Positions 7,838-15,771 are shown, counted from the first letter of the stretch. The stretch is DNA of 34,995 nucleotides from an uncultured Actinomycetes bacterium (GCA_946479725.1 CAMLHB010000004.1:1-34995), one strand, 5' to 3'. Notes: a model not told the origin generated them from the letters alone. Numbers and translations: made by a program.

Positions 7838-8665
7838 CTATCTGCGCGCCTCGCGGCCCGTCAGCGCTTTGTAGAGGTCGTTCGCTCGCGTTCCGGTAAG
7901 CGCAGCGACGACGCTGGCGGCCGCTCTTGGCCGGGCGCCGGACTGGACCAGGTGGCGGAGGGCGTCGACGGCGAAGCCGACGTCTTTGTCGTGCTCGGAG
8001 GAGGCGGCGGGGGCGATGACGAGGACGAGCTCGCCTTTGGTCTCGCCGCGGAAGCGGCGGGCGAGTTCGGCGAGGGTGCCGCGGGCTACCTCCTCGTGCA
8101 TCTTGGTCAGCTCGCGGCAGACGGCGGCGTCGCGGTCGGGGGCGAGCGAGGCGAGGGCGGCGAGGGACTCGCCGACGCGGCGGGGGCTCTCGAAGGCGAG
8201 GACGGTCTCGGCCGAGCGCAGGACCCGCTCCATCTCGCCGGCGCGGCGGGGGAGGAAGCCCTCGAAGCGCCATTTGTCGGTCGGCAGGCCGGAGGCGACG
8301 AGGGCCACCGGGATCACCGATGGCCCCGGCAGCACGGTCACCTCGAGCGCGCGGTCGATGCAGCGGCGGATCAGCTTGAAGCCCGGGTCGGAGATCGCCG
8401 GCATCCCCGCATCGGAGACGAGGGCGACGATGTCGCCGCGCTCGATCCGCTGGCTCAGCTCGACCGCGCGGGCGCTTTCGTTGCCCTCGTGGAAGGAGAC
8501 CAGGCGCGGCGCCGGCCGGATCCGCAGCTTGTCGAGCAGGCTGCCGGTGCGGCGGGTGTCCTCGCAGGCGATGAAGTCGGCGCTGACCAGCGCCTCGCGG
8601 ACCCGCGGGGTGACGTCGTCGAGGTTGCCGATCGGGGTGGGGCAGACGACGAGACAGCCCGGCAT
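7838..8665 (-). CDS. rsmI: 16S rRNA (cytidine(1402)-2'-O)-methyltransferase
   Basis: RsmI 2'-O-methylates C1402 in the decoding centre of 16S rRNA using SAM. At 275 aa the length is typical. Visible family signatures are CPTPIGNLDDVTPR at the N terminus, ACEDTRRTGSLLDKL, LVSFHEGNE, ALVSDAGMPAISDPG and the tetrapyrrole-methylase-like VTVLPGPS, FEGFLPRR and ESPRR. The start ATG overlaps the ROK kinase stop by one base (TGATG, 8663-8667). The stop is 5-14 bases before metG, which is the conserved actinobacterial neighbour. Confidence 0.95.
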   Translation of the reverse strand: MPGCLVVCPTPIGNLDDVTPRVREALVSADFIACEDTRRTGSLLDKLRIRPAPRLVSFHEGNESARAVELSQRIERGDIVALVSDAGMPAISDPGFKLIRRCIDRALEVTVLPGPSVIPVALVASGLPTDKWRFEGFLPRRAGEMERVLRSAETVLAFESPRRVGESLAALASLAPDRDAAVCRELTKMHEEVARGTLAELARRFRGETKGELVLVIAPAASSEHDKDVGFAVDALRHLVQSGARPRAAASVVAALTGTRANDLYKALTGREARR

Positions 8666-9624
8666 CAGGCGGCCGCCCTGGCCAGCTCGCGCCGCGCCAT
8701 CGCCGCGGCGCCGATCATCCCGGCGTCGTTGCCGAGGGTCGCCTCGAGGATCGGGGTCTCGTTCATCGGCCGCAGCGCCCGCTCGCGCACTTCGCGCCGC
8801 GCCGGCTCCAGCAGCAGGTCGCCGGCGGCGATAACCCCGCCCCCGACGACGATCGCATTGGGCTGGAAGATGTTGGCGAAGCTGGTGCAGGCGACCCCGA
8901 GGCGGCCGCCGATCAGGTCGAAGACGCCGATCGCGATTTCGTCCCCGGCCAGCGCGCTCTCGGTCACCGCCTTGCCGTCGACCTCCTTGCCTTCGGCGAG
9001 CACCTTCCCCAGGGGCGAGTCGGCGGCGCTTTCGGCCGCCGCCCGAGCCTCGCGCCCGAGCGCGGTCCCGGAGGCGAGCGACTCGACGCAGCCGTGGTTG
9101 GGGCAGTTGCCCTGGCAGGGCGGGCCGTCGGCCTGGATGACGACATGGCCGAGCTCGGCGCCGGCGCCGGTCGAGCCGCGGTAGATCTCGCCGCCGAGGA
9201 TGAGGCCGCCGCCGATCCCGGTGCCGACGGTCAGCATCACCATGTGCGGCTTCCCGCGGGCGGCGCCGTAGAGGTACTCGGCGAGGGCGGCGACGTTGCC
9301 GTCGTTGTCGACGAAGACGGGCAGGCCGACCTGCTCGCTGACGATGTCGCGAATCGCCAGGTCGGCGAGGGGCAGGTTGACGGCGGAGACGGCGATGCCG
9401 TTGTCGTGGTCGATCGTCGCCGGAATGCCGAGGCCGACGGCGATGACGTCGGGGCGCGCATCCCGCGCCTCGGTGACCTCGCGGACCAGCAGCTCGACCA
9501 GCTCGTCCTCGCTCTGTCCGGTCGAGGCCTCACGCTGCTCGTAGAGCGGCTCGGTGTCCGCCAGTACCCCGACGAGCATCTTCGTGCCGCCAAGATCGAC
9601 CCCGATCGTCTCCGCGGCGCTCAC
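8665..9624 (-). CDS. ROK-family sugar kinase, probable glucokinase
   Basis: A 319-aa ROK (repressor, ORF, kinase) protein without an N-terminal helix-turn-helix, so a kinase rather than a repressor. The ATP-binding DLGGTK lies at 10-15, followed by VGLGIPATID, VFVDNDGNVAALAE with the catalytic aspartate, and TVGTGIGGGLI. The zinc-binding ROK signature is GHVVIQ...CQGNCPNHGCVESLASG. These features fit ATP-dependent glucokinase, but other hexoses or N-acetylsugars are possible. The start is GTG at 9624, with no Shine-Dalgarno visible. It is the first gene of the rsmI-metG operon, and that combination is unusual enough to note. Confidence 0.88.
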   Translation of the reverse strand: MSAAETIGVDLGGTKMLVGVLADTEPLYEQREASTGQSEDELVELLVREVTEARDARPDVIAVGLGIPATIDHDNGIAVSAVNLPLADLAIRDIVSEQVGLPVFVDNDGNVAALAEYLYGAARGKPHMVMLTVGTGIGGGLILGGEIYRGSTGAGAELGHVVIQADGPPCQGNCPNHGCVESLASGTALGREARAAAESAADSPLGKVLAEGKEVDGKAVTESALAGDEIAIGVFDLIGGRLGVACTSFANIFQPNAIVVGGGVIAAGDLLLEPARREVRERALRPMNETPILEATLGNDAGMIGAAAMARRELARAAA

Positions 9625-9683
9625 GAGGAGCGGGAGGCTGGGAGGCGAATAACCGGCTGCATCGCCATGATTTCTAGCCTTTC

Positions 9684-10904
9684 ATGAGCCCCGACGGCGA
9701 CCAGCGGCCTCCCGAGCCGCCCGAATACAAGGTCTACCGCTCCCGCAAGGGCCTGTTTTCGCGCTTGAAAGGCGCGGATCTGGCCGGTCTGCGGGATCGT
9801 GCAAGGCTGCCTTCACGCAAGCCGCGTGGGGAGAGGGCGCCGCGCCGGCCGGGTGCGCCGCGGGCGCCCTTCAACGTCCGCCGGGTCTTCAAATGGGTCG
9901 GGATCGCCGCCCTCGCCTGGATCCTGATCAGCCTGGTCGCCTTCGGTATCTCGGCCCAGATCCAGTCCTTCAAGCTCTCCGGCGAAGCCCGTGACGCGCT
10001 GCACGGCAACCCCTTCCTGCTGGTCAAGCCGCAGACGATCCTCGTCCTCGGCACCGACGCCCGCCCTCCCGGCAGCGGCGACAAGGAAGTCTCCGAGGAG
10101 TGCTTCGAACAGCAGTCGAAGGGCGAGAAGCCGCACAAGCCCTGCTACGAAGGGGAATTCCGCGCCGACACCCTGATGCTGGTCCGGGCCGGCGGCGGCG
10201 CCTTCCGCAAACTCTCGATCCCCCGCGACACCTTCGCCGAAATCCCCGGCCACACGCCGACCAAAATCAACGCCGCCTTCGCCTACGGCGGCGCCGCTCT
10301 GCAGATCAAGACGATCGAACAGTTCCTCGGGATCCAGATCGACCACGTGGCGATCGTCGACTTCACCGGCTTCGAAGACCTGATCGACGCGGTCGGCGGG
10401 GTCAAGGTCGACGTCCCGGTCAAGCTCTGCGCCGACATCTCCGGCGGCGCCGGCGGCGGCCAGGGCGGTGTCACCCTGCGCCTGCACAAGGGCGAGAACA
10501 CCCTCGACGGCGAAAAGGCCCTCGCCTACTCGCGGGTCCGCCACGTCAGCGAATGCCCCGGCCCCGGCAAGAGCGTCTACTCGCTCGGCGGCTACGACGA
10601 CCTCGACCGCGAGCGCGCCCAGCAGGAAGTGATCAACGGGATCAAGAGCCGCCTCACCGACCCGCTGCGCCTCCCCTACAACTTCATCCACGGCCCGATC
10701 ATCGGCTGGGACGCGCCCAAAGCCTTCGTCAGCGACATGGGCTTCTTCACGATGCCGCAGCTGATCCTCTCCGCCGCGATCGGCGGTAGCGCCCCGGCGG
10801 AAGTCCTCTGCAGCGAAGGCGAATGCGGCGAAGGCCCCGAAGGCTCCTTCGAAGTCCCCGACTCAGTCCGCCAGAAGGCCGTCCACAAGTTCCTCAACGG
10901 CTAG
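9684..10904 (+). CDS. LytR-CpsA-Psr (LCP) family cell-wall polymer ligase
   Basis: A 406-aa protein with a basic cytoplasmic N terminus (1-70), one transmembrane helix (about 71-91) and an extracellular LCP domain (about 118-330). LCP enzymes transfer lipid-linked glycopolymers onto peptidoglycan, or to arabinogalactan equivalents in actinobacteria. Core residues are visible: LGTDAR at 122-127, FRADTLML at 159-166, SIPRDT at 178-183 with the pyrophosphate-binding arginine, KINAAFAYGG at 194-203, and ALAYSRVRH. Between GTDAR and FRADT there is a loop with two cysteines (C140, C154), and further cysteines lie downstream (LCADIS, SECPGP, LCSEGEC), suggesting extracellular disulfides. It is divergent from the ROK operon across 59 bases and convergent with the FmdB-type gene. 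Confidence 0.92.
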   Translation: MSPDGDQRPPEPPEYKVYRSRKGLFSRLKGADLAGLRDRARLPSRKPRGERAPRRPGAPRAPFNVRRVFKWVGIAALAWILISLVAFGISAQIQSFKLSGEARDALHGNPFLLVKPQTILVLGTDARPPGSGDKEVSEECFEQQSKGEKPHKPCYEGEFRADTLMLVRAGGGAFRKLSIPRDTFAEIPGHTPTKINAAFAYGGAALQIKTIEQFLGIQIDHVAIVDFTGFEDLIDAVGGVKVDVPVKLCADISGGAGGGQGGVTLRLHKGENTLDGEKALAYSRVRHVSECPGPGKSVYSLGGYDDLDRERAQQEVINGIKSRLTDPLRLPYNFIHGPIIGWDAPKAFVSDMGFFTMPQLILSAAIGGSAPAEVLCSEGECGEGPEGSFEVPDSVRQKAVHKFLNG

Positions 10905-10920
10905 CGGGGCCCGCAGTCGT

Positions 10921-11208
10921 TCAGTCCGCGGTCGAGGCGGCCGGCTTCGAGTCGCTCTTGCCGGAATCCGACTTCGAGTCCGAGGAGCCGGAGCCGGAGG
11001 ACTCGCCGCTCGAGTCCGAGCCGCCGCCCCTCTTGGTCCCGTAGTCGGTGTTGTGAAAACCCGAGCCCTTGAAGTGGATCGCCGGCGGGGTCAGCACCCG
11101 CGAGGCGGAGGCGCCGCACTCCTCGCAGGCGGTGAGCGGCTCGTCGGCCATCCGCTGGATCACCTCGAAGACGTGGCCGTTCTCGCATTTGTACTCGTAG
11201 ATGGGCAT
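10921..11208 (-). CDS. FmdB-type zinc-ribbon protein
   Basis: A 95-aa protein starting MPIYEYKCENGHVFEV, the classic FmdB/CxxC-CxxC-SSSS regulatory-protein N terminus. The first knuckle is C8-ENG-H12 rather than CxxC; the second is C28-x2-C31. After residue 60 it becomes a low-complexity Ser/Gly/Asp/Lys tail (SGSGSSDSKSDSGKSDSK) that is probably disordered. FmdB homologues have been linked to formamidase/amidase regulation, but the function of this one is unknown. It is divergent from glyS across 38 bases; GATAAT (11225-11220 on the reverse strand) is a plausible -10, 11 bases before the ATG. Confidence 0.85.
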   Translation of the reverse strand: MPIYEYKCENGHVFEVIQRMADEPLTACEECGASASRVLTPPAIHFKGSGFHNTDYGTKRGGGSDSSGESSGSGSSDSKSDSGKSDSKPAASTAD

Positions 11209-11219
11209 CGGGCCGCGGG

Positions 11220-11239
11220 ATTATCGCAGCCGCTACCGT
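11220..11239. promoter_or_regulatory. Divergent -10 elements for the FmdB-type gene (-) and glyS (+)
   Basis: TACCGT (11234-11239, +) ends 7 bases before the glyS ATG at 11247, and GATAAT (11225-11220, -) ends 11 bases before the FmdB-type ATG at 11208. Neither gene has a Shine-Dalgarno sequence, so glyS at least is probably leaderless. Confidence 0.45.
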
Positions 11240-11246
11240 TCTCGCC

Positions 11247-12635
11247 ATGGCGACCGAGCAGGGAACGCGCCCGACTGAGGTGACGATGGAGGAGATCGTC
11301 GCGCTGTGCAAACGGCGCGGCTTCGTCTTCCCCTCCTCGGAGATCTACGGCGGCCTCGGTTCGACCTACGACTACGGCCACTACGGCGTCCTGCTGAAGA
11401 ACAACGTCAAGGCCGAGTGGTGGAAGGCGATGCTGCAGGAGCGCGACGACATCGTCGCCCTGGACTCGGCGATCCTCCAGCACCCGCGCGTCTGGGAGGC
11501 CTCCGGCCACCTCGAAGGCTTCACCGACCCGCTGGTCCAGTGCCTCGGCAAGTGCAAGAAGCGCTGGCGCGAGGACCATCTGCGTGAGGCGGTCGAGGTC
11601 GAGGGCGGCGACCCCAACGCGGAGCTGCGCTGCCCCGAGTGCGGTGGCGAGCTCTCCGAGCCGCGCCAGTTCAACCTCATGTTCGAAACCCACGTCGGCC
11701 CGGTCGCCGAAGAGGGCTCGACCGTCTACCTCCGTCCGGAGACGGCGCAGGGGATCTTCATCAACTTCAAGAACGTGCTCGGCTTCGCCCGCAAGAAGCC
11801 GCCGTTCGGGATCGCCCAGGTCGGCAAGTCCTTCCGCAACGAGATCACCCCCGGCAACTTCATCTTCCGCACCCGCGAGTTCGAGCAGATGGAGATGGAG
11901 TTCTTCGTCCCGCCGGCCGAAGCGCAGAAGTGGCACCAGCACTGGATGGCCGAGCGCGAGCGCTGGTACACCGAGCTGGGGATCCGCCCCGACCACCTGC
12001 GGGTCCGCGCCCACGGCGAGGACGAGCTCTCCCACTACTCCTCGGCGACCAGCGACATCGAGTACCTGTTCCCGATCGGCTGGTCGGAGCTGGAGGGGAT
12101 CGCCGACCGCGGCGACTTCGACCTCACCCAGCACGCCAAGTTCTCCGGCGAGAAGCTCGAGTACTTCGACCAGCAGACGAAAGAGCGCTACGTCCCCCAC
12201 GTGATCGAGCCCGCCGCCGGCGCCGACCGCGCCACCCTCGCCTTCCTCGTCGATTCCTACGAGGTCGAGGAGGTCGATGGCCGCCAGCGCACCGTCCTCC
12301 GCCTCCACCCCCGCCTCGCCCCGGTCAAGGTCGCCGTCCTCCCCCTCGTCTCCAAGCAGGGGATGCCGGAGAAGGCGCGGGAGATCTTCGGAGACCTGCG
12401 CCGCCGCCTCCCCGCCGAGTTCGACGAGGGCGGCTCGATCGGCAAGCGCTACCGCCGCCAGGACGAGATCGGCACCCCCTGGGGGATCACCGTCGACCAC
12501 CAGACGATGGACGATGACACCGTCACCCTCCGGGACCGCGACTCCCTCGAGCAGGTCCGCGTCCCGATCGAGGGTCTCGGCGACGAGCTGGTCGGCCGCC
12601 TGGAAGCTCCCTGGCGCTCGCCGAAGCTGGGCTAG
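11247..12635 (+). CDS. glyS: Glycyl-tRNA synthetase, alpha2 type
   Basis: Class II synthetase of 462 aa that charges tRNA-Gly as a homodimer. Visible features are CKRRGFVFPSSEIYGGLGSTYDYG near the N terminus and motif 2 RNEITPGNFIFRTREFEQME. YLRPETAQGIF and DIEYLFPIGWSELEGIA also match, as does the C-terminal anticodon-binding domain (PVKVAVLPLVSK, then IGKRYRRQDEIGTPW). A cysteine cluster (CLGKC at about 98-102 and CPECG at about 131-135) suggests a zinc site. The start at 11247 is preceded by TACCGT 7 bases upstream. An internal ATG at 11286 (MEEIVALC) is a less likely alternative. Confidence 0.96.
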   Translation: MATEQGTRPTEVTMEEIVALCKRRGFVFPSSEIYGGLGSTYDYGHYGVLLKNNVKAEWWKAMLQERDDIVALDSAILQHPRVWEASGHLEGFTDPLVQCLGKCKKRWREDHLREAVEVEGGDPNAELRCPECGGELSEPRQFNLMFETHVGPVAEEGSTVYLRPETAQGIFINFKNVLGFARKKPPFGIAQVGKSFRNEITPGNFIFRTREFEQMEMEFFVPPAEAQKWHQHWMAERERWYTELGIRPDHLRVRAHGEDELSHYSSATSDIEYLFPIGWSELEGIADRGDFDLTQHAKFSGEKLEYFDQQTKERYVPHVIEPAAGADRATLAFLVDSYEVEEVDGRQRTVLRLHPRLAPVKVAVLPLVSKQGMPEKAREIFGDLRRRLPAEFDEGGSIGKRYRRQDEIGTPWGITVDHQTMDDDTVTLRDRDSLEQVRVPIEGLGDELVGRLEAPWRSPKLG

Positions 12636-12724
12636 TTTCCACCCGGTCCCCCGAGGCGTCCGCCCGAGCGGCGACAGTTACCCGGCGTCTCGACCCAGCC
12701 CTCTACTCCACAGGAGCGATACAC

Positions 12725-13105
12725 ATGACCTTCGGCGAAGCAATAAGCGACGGCTTCTCGAAATACGCGGACTTCAGCGGCCGGTCCTCGCGGTCGGCTT
12801 ACTGGTGGTGGACTCTCTTCTACGTACTGGTCTTCATCGGCGCCTCGATTCTCGACGCGGCCGCCCACACCCCGATCATCGCGATCCTCGTCTGGCTCGG
12901 GTTCATCATCCCGAACCTGGCCGTGCTCGTCCGTCGCCTCCACGACACCGACCGCAGCGGCTGGTGGGTGCTGATCGGGTTCGTCCCGCTGATCGGCGCG
13001 ATCGTCCTGATCGTCTTCGCCTGCCTGGAGTCCGGGCCGCCGAACAAGTACGGCCCCGGTCCCGACGGCGGCGGCGACCTGACCGCTCCCGCGCCCCTGG
13101 CATAG
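12725..13105 (+). CDS. DUF805 family membrane protein
   Basis: A 126-aa inner-membrane protein with the DUF805 pattern: FGEAISDGFSKYADFSGRSSRSAYWWW at the N terminus, three hydrophobic segments, and the conserved VRRLHDTDRSGWW loop followed by LIGFVPLIGAIVLI. The Pro/Gly-rich C-terminal tail ends GGGDLTAPAPLA. DUF805 proteins have no established biochemical role. AGGAG at 12712-12716, 8 bases before the ATG, is a good ribosome site. The next gene starts 6 bases after its stop. Confidence 0.87.
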   Translation: MTFGEAISDGFSKYADFSGRSSRSAYWWWTLFYVLVFIGASILDAAAHTPIIAILVWLGFIIPNLAVLVRRLHDTDRSGWWVLIGFVPLIGAIVLIVFACLESGPPNKYGPGPDGGGDLTAPAPLA

Positions 13106-13111
13106 GCCGCC

Positions 13112-13579
13112 ATGGCCTACGAGATGAAGATCCGCGGCACCGAGCACGAGGTGAAGGTGCGCAACCCCTGGGCCGTGGCCCTGCTGCCAATCGTCACCCT
13201 CGGCATCTACCACCTGGTCTGGTGGTACAGGATCAACAAGGAGTTGAAGGCCTACGGCGAAGCCAAGGGCTACGACCTCGGCCAGAATCCGACCAACTCG
13301 CTGCTGGCGCTGTTCCCGGGCGGGTTCATCGTCGTCCCGGCGCTGGTCACCTACTGGCGCGGCACCAAGCGCGTCCAGGGCGCCTCGAAGATCGCCGGGC
13401 GGGAGCCGGTCAGCGGCTGGATCGCCCTGATCCTCTACCTGCTGCTCTCGCCGGGGATGTGGGCCTACCTGCAGATCTCGCTCAACAACGTCTGGGAGCA
13501 GGAGGCCGACCCACTCCCCGGCCAGCCGGCGCCGCCGGCGCCGAGCGACACGATGCCGCCGCGCCTCGACGCCCAGTAA
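13112..13579 (+). CDS. DUF4234 family membrane protein
   Basis: A 155-aa protein beginning MAYEMKIRGTEHEVKVRNPW, followed by hydrophobic segments at about 22-40, 63-82 and 103-122. The pattern RNPWAVALLPIVTLGIYHLVWWYRINKEL is the DUF4234 signature. The C-terminal tail is Pro-rich. The function of the family is unknown. It sits 6 bases after the DUF805 gene, so the two are one operon and their products may act together in the membrane. Confidence 0.83.
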   Translation: MAYEMKIRGTEHEVKVRNPWAVALLPIVTLGIYHLVWWYRINKELKAYGEAKGYDLGQNPTNSLLALFPGGFIVVPALVTYWRGTKRVQGASKIAGREPVSGWIALILYLLLSPGMWAYLQISLNNVWEQEADPLPGQPAPPAPSDTMPPRLDAQ

Positions 13580-13585
13580 AGCGCC

Positions 13586-13628
13586 GAGTCCGCGAGAGGC
13601 GTCGCTATTCGACGCTACTCGCGGACTC
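13586..13628. terminator. Strong bidirectional hairpin at convergent gene ends
   Basis: Arms GAGTCCGCGAG (13586-13596) and CTCGCGGACTC (13618-13628) pair perfectly. They continue through a two-position imperfection into GCGTCG (13599-13604) and CGACGC (13610-13615) around the 5-base loop CTATT. The reverse-strand stop of the winged-helix gene (13605-13607) lies in the loop, and its last codons form one arm. There is no U-tract. It probably ends both the DUF4234 and winged-helix transcripts. Confidence 0.8.
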
Positions 13629-14654
13629 GCCGTCGTCCAGGAACTCGAGGACCCGCTGCGCGTCCGCCTCGAGCGCGGCGGCGTCCTTCTTCCGCACCAC
13701 GTCGAGGTGCTCGATCGTCAGCTTGCCGCCGGCGAGACCCCAGCGCGCCACCGCTCTCCCGTTGACCAGGGCGAAGGGCCGGAAGATCCCGTTGGTGGTG
13801 ACCAGCACTTCGTGGGGGCCGACGACTTCCTCGCGGGAGGTCCAGCCGAGCAGCAGCGGGTCGAAGGCGCCGAGTAGCCGCGGCGGTGGGGGCGGAGCGG
13901 GCCCGGGGCTTCTCTTCAGCTCGACCAGACCGTCGTCGCGCTGCTCCAGCTCGGAGGCGATCGCGGCCAGGCCGGCGCGGGCGTCGCGCAGCGGCAGACC
14001 GGCCCAGCGGGCGAGGTCGCGGTCGTCGGCCGGCCCGTGCCCGACCAGGTAGCGGCGGGCCAGCTCGGCCAGCGCCTTCTCGCGGTCGATCTGCTGCGGC
14101 TCGCCCAGCCAGTCCCGCACCAGCACGTAAGCGTGGTGCCTGCCGAGCATCGGCCCGCGCACGACGATCCCTCTCGCCGCCGCGAGGAACATCAGGTGGA
14201 TGAAGGCCTGACCCTCGGTCCGCACGCCAGCGGCGTCGAGACGCACCCGCAGGTCCCCGCCGCTCAGCGGACCCTCCATGCCGAGCGTCGCCTCGATCGT
14301 CTCCATCGCCTTCTCCGCCGCGCCCTCCGAGATCCCCTCCTGCCGCAGCCGCCGCCGGCAGCTGGCGAAGTGGGTCGGCGTGGTCAGCGCGTGCAGCCAC
14401 GGGTAGTCCTCGCTGCGGACGAGGTGAAGGGTGCCGCGGTTGAGCCAGGTGATCAGCAGCGACCTCTCGCCCAGCGCCCGGTCGACGTCGGCGGCCGTGA
14501 CCCCTTCGGTCCGAGCCCGCACCGCCAGCCGCGCCCCGCGAGGATCCTGCCCCTGCACCGCCAGCAGGCGCTCGACCATCGCCTCCGGCGAGCGCAGCGG
14601 CTCCCCGGCGAGGGCTTGAGCGGTCAGGCGTTCGGCGATCGGAGCGAGCGGCAC
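13605..14654 (-). CDS. Winged-helix DNA-binding (AlkZ-like) domain protein
   Basis: A protein of about 349 aa resembling the family of winged-helix proteins that includes the DNA glycosylases AlkZ/AlkX. Visible family features are AVQGQDPRGARLAVRARTEGV near residue 35, ITWLNRGTLHLVRSEDYPWL, GPLSGGDLRVRLDAAGV, LARRYLVGHGPADDRDLARWAGL, and LLGAFDPLLLGW followed by VTTNGIFRPFALVNGRAVARW. These proteins excise bulky or cross-link lesions, but many members are untested, so repair activity is an inference. I start it at GTG 14654 (PLAPIAERL), 28 bases after the FKBP stop. An upstream GTG at 14726 would add a Ser/Lys-rich segment overlapping the FKBP gene and is less likely. Confidence 0.82.
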   Translation of the reverse strand: MPLAPIAERLTAQALAGEPLRSPEAMVERLLAVQGQDPRGARLAVRARTEGVTAADVDRALGERSLLITWLNRGTLHLVRSEDYPWLHALTTPTHFASCRRRLRQEGISEGAAEKAMETIEATLGMEGPLSGGDLRVRLDAAGVRTEGQAFIHLMFLAAARGIVVRGPMLGRHHAYVLVRDWLGEPQQIDREKALAELARRYLVGHGPADDRDLARWAGLPLRDARAGLAAIASELEQRDDGLVELKRSPGPAPPPPPRLLGAFDPLLLGWTSREEVVGPHEVLVTTNGIFRPFALVNGRAVARWGLAGGKLTIEHLDVVRKKDAAALEADAQRVLEFLDDGESASSVE

Positions 14655-14682
14655 AGACCGATGATGCCGCTTCGAACTTGCG

Positions 14683-15180
14683 CTAGTTGATCGCTTCGAG
14701 GTCGACGACGAAGACGAGCGTTTCACTCGGCGGGATCGTCGGCGGATACCCGTTGGGCCCGTAAGCGTGGTTCGGCGGGATGATCAGCTCGCGCCGACCG
14801 CCGACCTTCATGCCTTTGATGCCGATGTCCCAGCCGGAGATCACTTCGTGGTTCCCGAGCGTGAAGGTGAACGGTTCACCCCGATCCCAGGAAGCGTCGA
14901 ATTCCTTGCCGCTTCTGTAGTTGACCCCGACGTACTGAACCGAGACCTGGTCTCCCGCCTTGGCAGCCGGACCGCTGCCTTCTTCGATTTCCCTGGTCAC
15001 GATCTTCTTCGGCGGCGGTCCCTTCGGAGGCGTGACCTGCGGCTTCGTCTTCTTCGCCGGCTTTTCCGCCGAGCTTTCAGCCTGCTTTTCGCTCGTCGCT
15101 TCTTCGCTCGAGGAGGAGCCGCCGCAACCGGCAAGAGCCAGGGCCAGGCAGGCGAAAACGATCAGGAAAGCTTGCCGCAT
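14683..15180 (-). CDS. FKBP-type peptidyl-prolyl isomerase lipoprotein
   Basis: A 165-aa secreted isomerase. The signal peptide MRQAFLIVFACLALALAGCG carries a lipobox (LAGC), so the mature protein should be lipidated and anchored outside the membrane. A Ser/Glu/Lys linker (about 21-60) leads into an FKBP domain: GDQVSVQYVGVNYRSGKEFDAS, FTFTLGNHEVISGWDIG, GMKVGGRRELIIPPNHAYG, and PPSETLVFVVDLEAI. It should speed proline isomerisation of exported proteins. The start at 15180 rather than ATG 15189 is chosen because TAAGAT (15193-15188) lies exactly 7 bases before it and overlaps the upstream ATG. A decayed paralogue lies directly upstream. Confidence 0.92.
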   Translation of the reverse strand: MRQAFLIVFACLALALAGCGGSSSSEEATSEKQAESSAEKPAKKTKPQVTPPKGPPPKKIVTREIEEGSGPAAKAGDQVSVQYVGVNYRSGKEFDASWDRGEPFTFTLGNHEVISGWDIGIKGMKVGGRRELIIPPNHAYGPNGYPPTIPPSETLVFVVDLEAIN

Positions 15181-15187
15181 CGGCGGC

Positions 15188-15193
15188 ATCTTA
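15188..15193 (-). promoter_or_regulatory. -10 element that fixes the FKBP start
   Basis: TAAGAT on the reverse strand is followed by 7 bases and ATG at 15180. Because it overlaps the earlier in-frame ATG at 15189, a leaderless transcript would use 15180. Confidence 0.45.
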
Positions 15194-15217
15194 AGCGGAA
15201 ACGGCCTCGGGCGCCCG

Positions 15218-15458
15218 CTACCCGTACTCGACCTTCAACAAGTCAAGTACGTAGACCAGGGTTTCGCCCTGGGGGACGTCCTTCATCTTGCTGCCGCCTT
15301 TGGTCAGTTCAGGCGGGATCACCAGCTCCCGCTGGTCGGAGACCTCCATCCCTTCGACCCCCTGTTCCCAGCCACGAATCCGAGCCACCGCCGCAGCCCA
15401 GCAGAGCCAGCGCCAGTACGAAAAGCAATCCCCTACCAATCAGCGCTCTTTTGAGCAT
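15218..15458 (-). pseudogene. Decayed FKBP-type isomerase lipoprotein (internal deletion and frame change)
   Basis: From ATG 15458 the reverse strand encodes an intact lipoprotein signal peptide, MLKRALIGRGLLFVLALALLGCGGG, and then SDSWLGTGG. In another frame the same DNA continues RIRGWEQGVEGMEVSDQRELVIPPEL and ends ETLVYVLDLLKVEYG at 15218. This is the C-terminal third of an FKBP domain, matching VISGWDIGIKGMKVGGRRELIIPP and ETLVFVVDLEAI of the intact neighbour. Roughly 90-120 residues (linker and first part of FKBP) are missing and the join is out of frame. A -10-like TACTAT 7 bases before the ATG survives. I read it as a deletion-inactivated tandem duplicate, probably recent because both ends are still recognisable. 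Confidence 0.8.
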
Positions 15459-15465
15459 GGCGGCC

Positions 15466-15471
15466 ATAGTA
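15466..15471 (-). promoter_or_regulatory. Surviving -10 element of the FKBP pseudogene
   Basis: TACTAT on the reverse strand ends 7 bases before the ATG at 15458, the same geometry as for the intact FKBP gene. Confidence 0.4.
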
Positions 15472-15501
15472 AAAGATCGCGCGCAAATCTGCACGCTCGC
15501 G

Positions 15502-15771
15502 TCAGGGCCGACGTTTGGGGAGCTCCGCCGCGGCGCTGGCATCGATCTTGAGAACGACTCCCCGCTCGTAGATCTCGCCCACCTCGGGCGCGTCGACGAA
15601 CCGGCGGCCCCCCGGTCCCCAGCTCGTGTCGAAGAGGATCCCGTCGAACATGTTGGCCTCGGGAGCGGCAAGGACACGGATCACGCGGCCCAGCTTCTCG
15701 CCGTCACTGGAGAAGACCGGAATCCCCCGCTTCGCCACCAGGTAGGAGACGGGGTGGCCGAGATCGTCCAT
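15502..15771 (-). CDS. PRC-barrel domain protein, 89 aa
   Basis: A small single-domain protein starting MDDLGHPVSYLVAKRGIPVFSSDGEKLGRVIRV. The beta-rich pattern (G-PVFSSDGEKLGRV-x-RVLAAPEANMFDGILFDTSWGPGGRRFV) matches the PRC-barrel fold. That fold occurs in RimM, photosynthetic reaction centre H subunit and many stand-alone actinobacterial proteins of unknown role. TAGGCT (15785-15780) lies 8 bases before the ATG, so it is probably leaderless. It is divergent from the acyl-CoA ligase gene. I do not assign a specific function. Confidence 0.75.
   Translation of the reverse strand: MDDLGHPVSYLVAKRGIPVFSSDGEKLGRVIRVLAAPEANMFDGILFDTSWGPGGRRFVDAPEVGEIYERGVVLKIDASAAAELPKRRP

Noticed and set aside
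13615..14400. Reverse-strand frame of 261 codons inside the winged-helix gene
   Set aside because: Arg/Ala/Gly-rich low-complexity translation with no motifs, fully overlapping a real gene; typical high-GC shadow frame.
14655..14726. Ser/Lys-rich N-terminal extension of the winged-helix protein
   Set aside because: It overlaps the end of the FKBP gene and is low complexity; the conserved part begins after GTG 14654.
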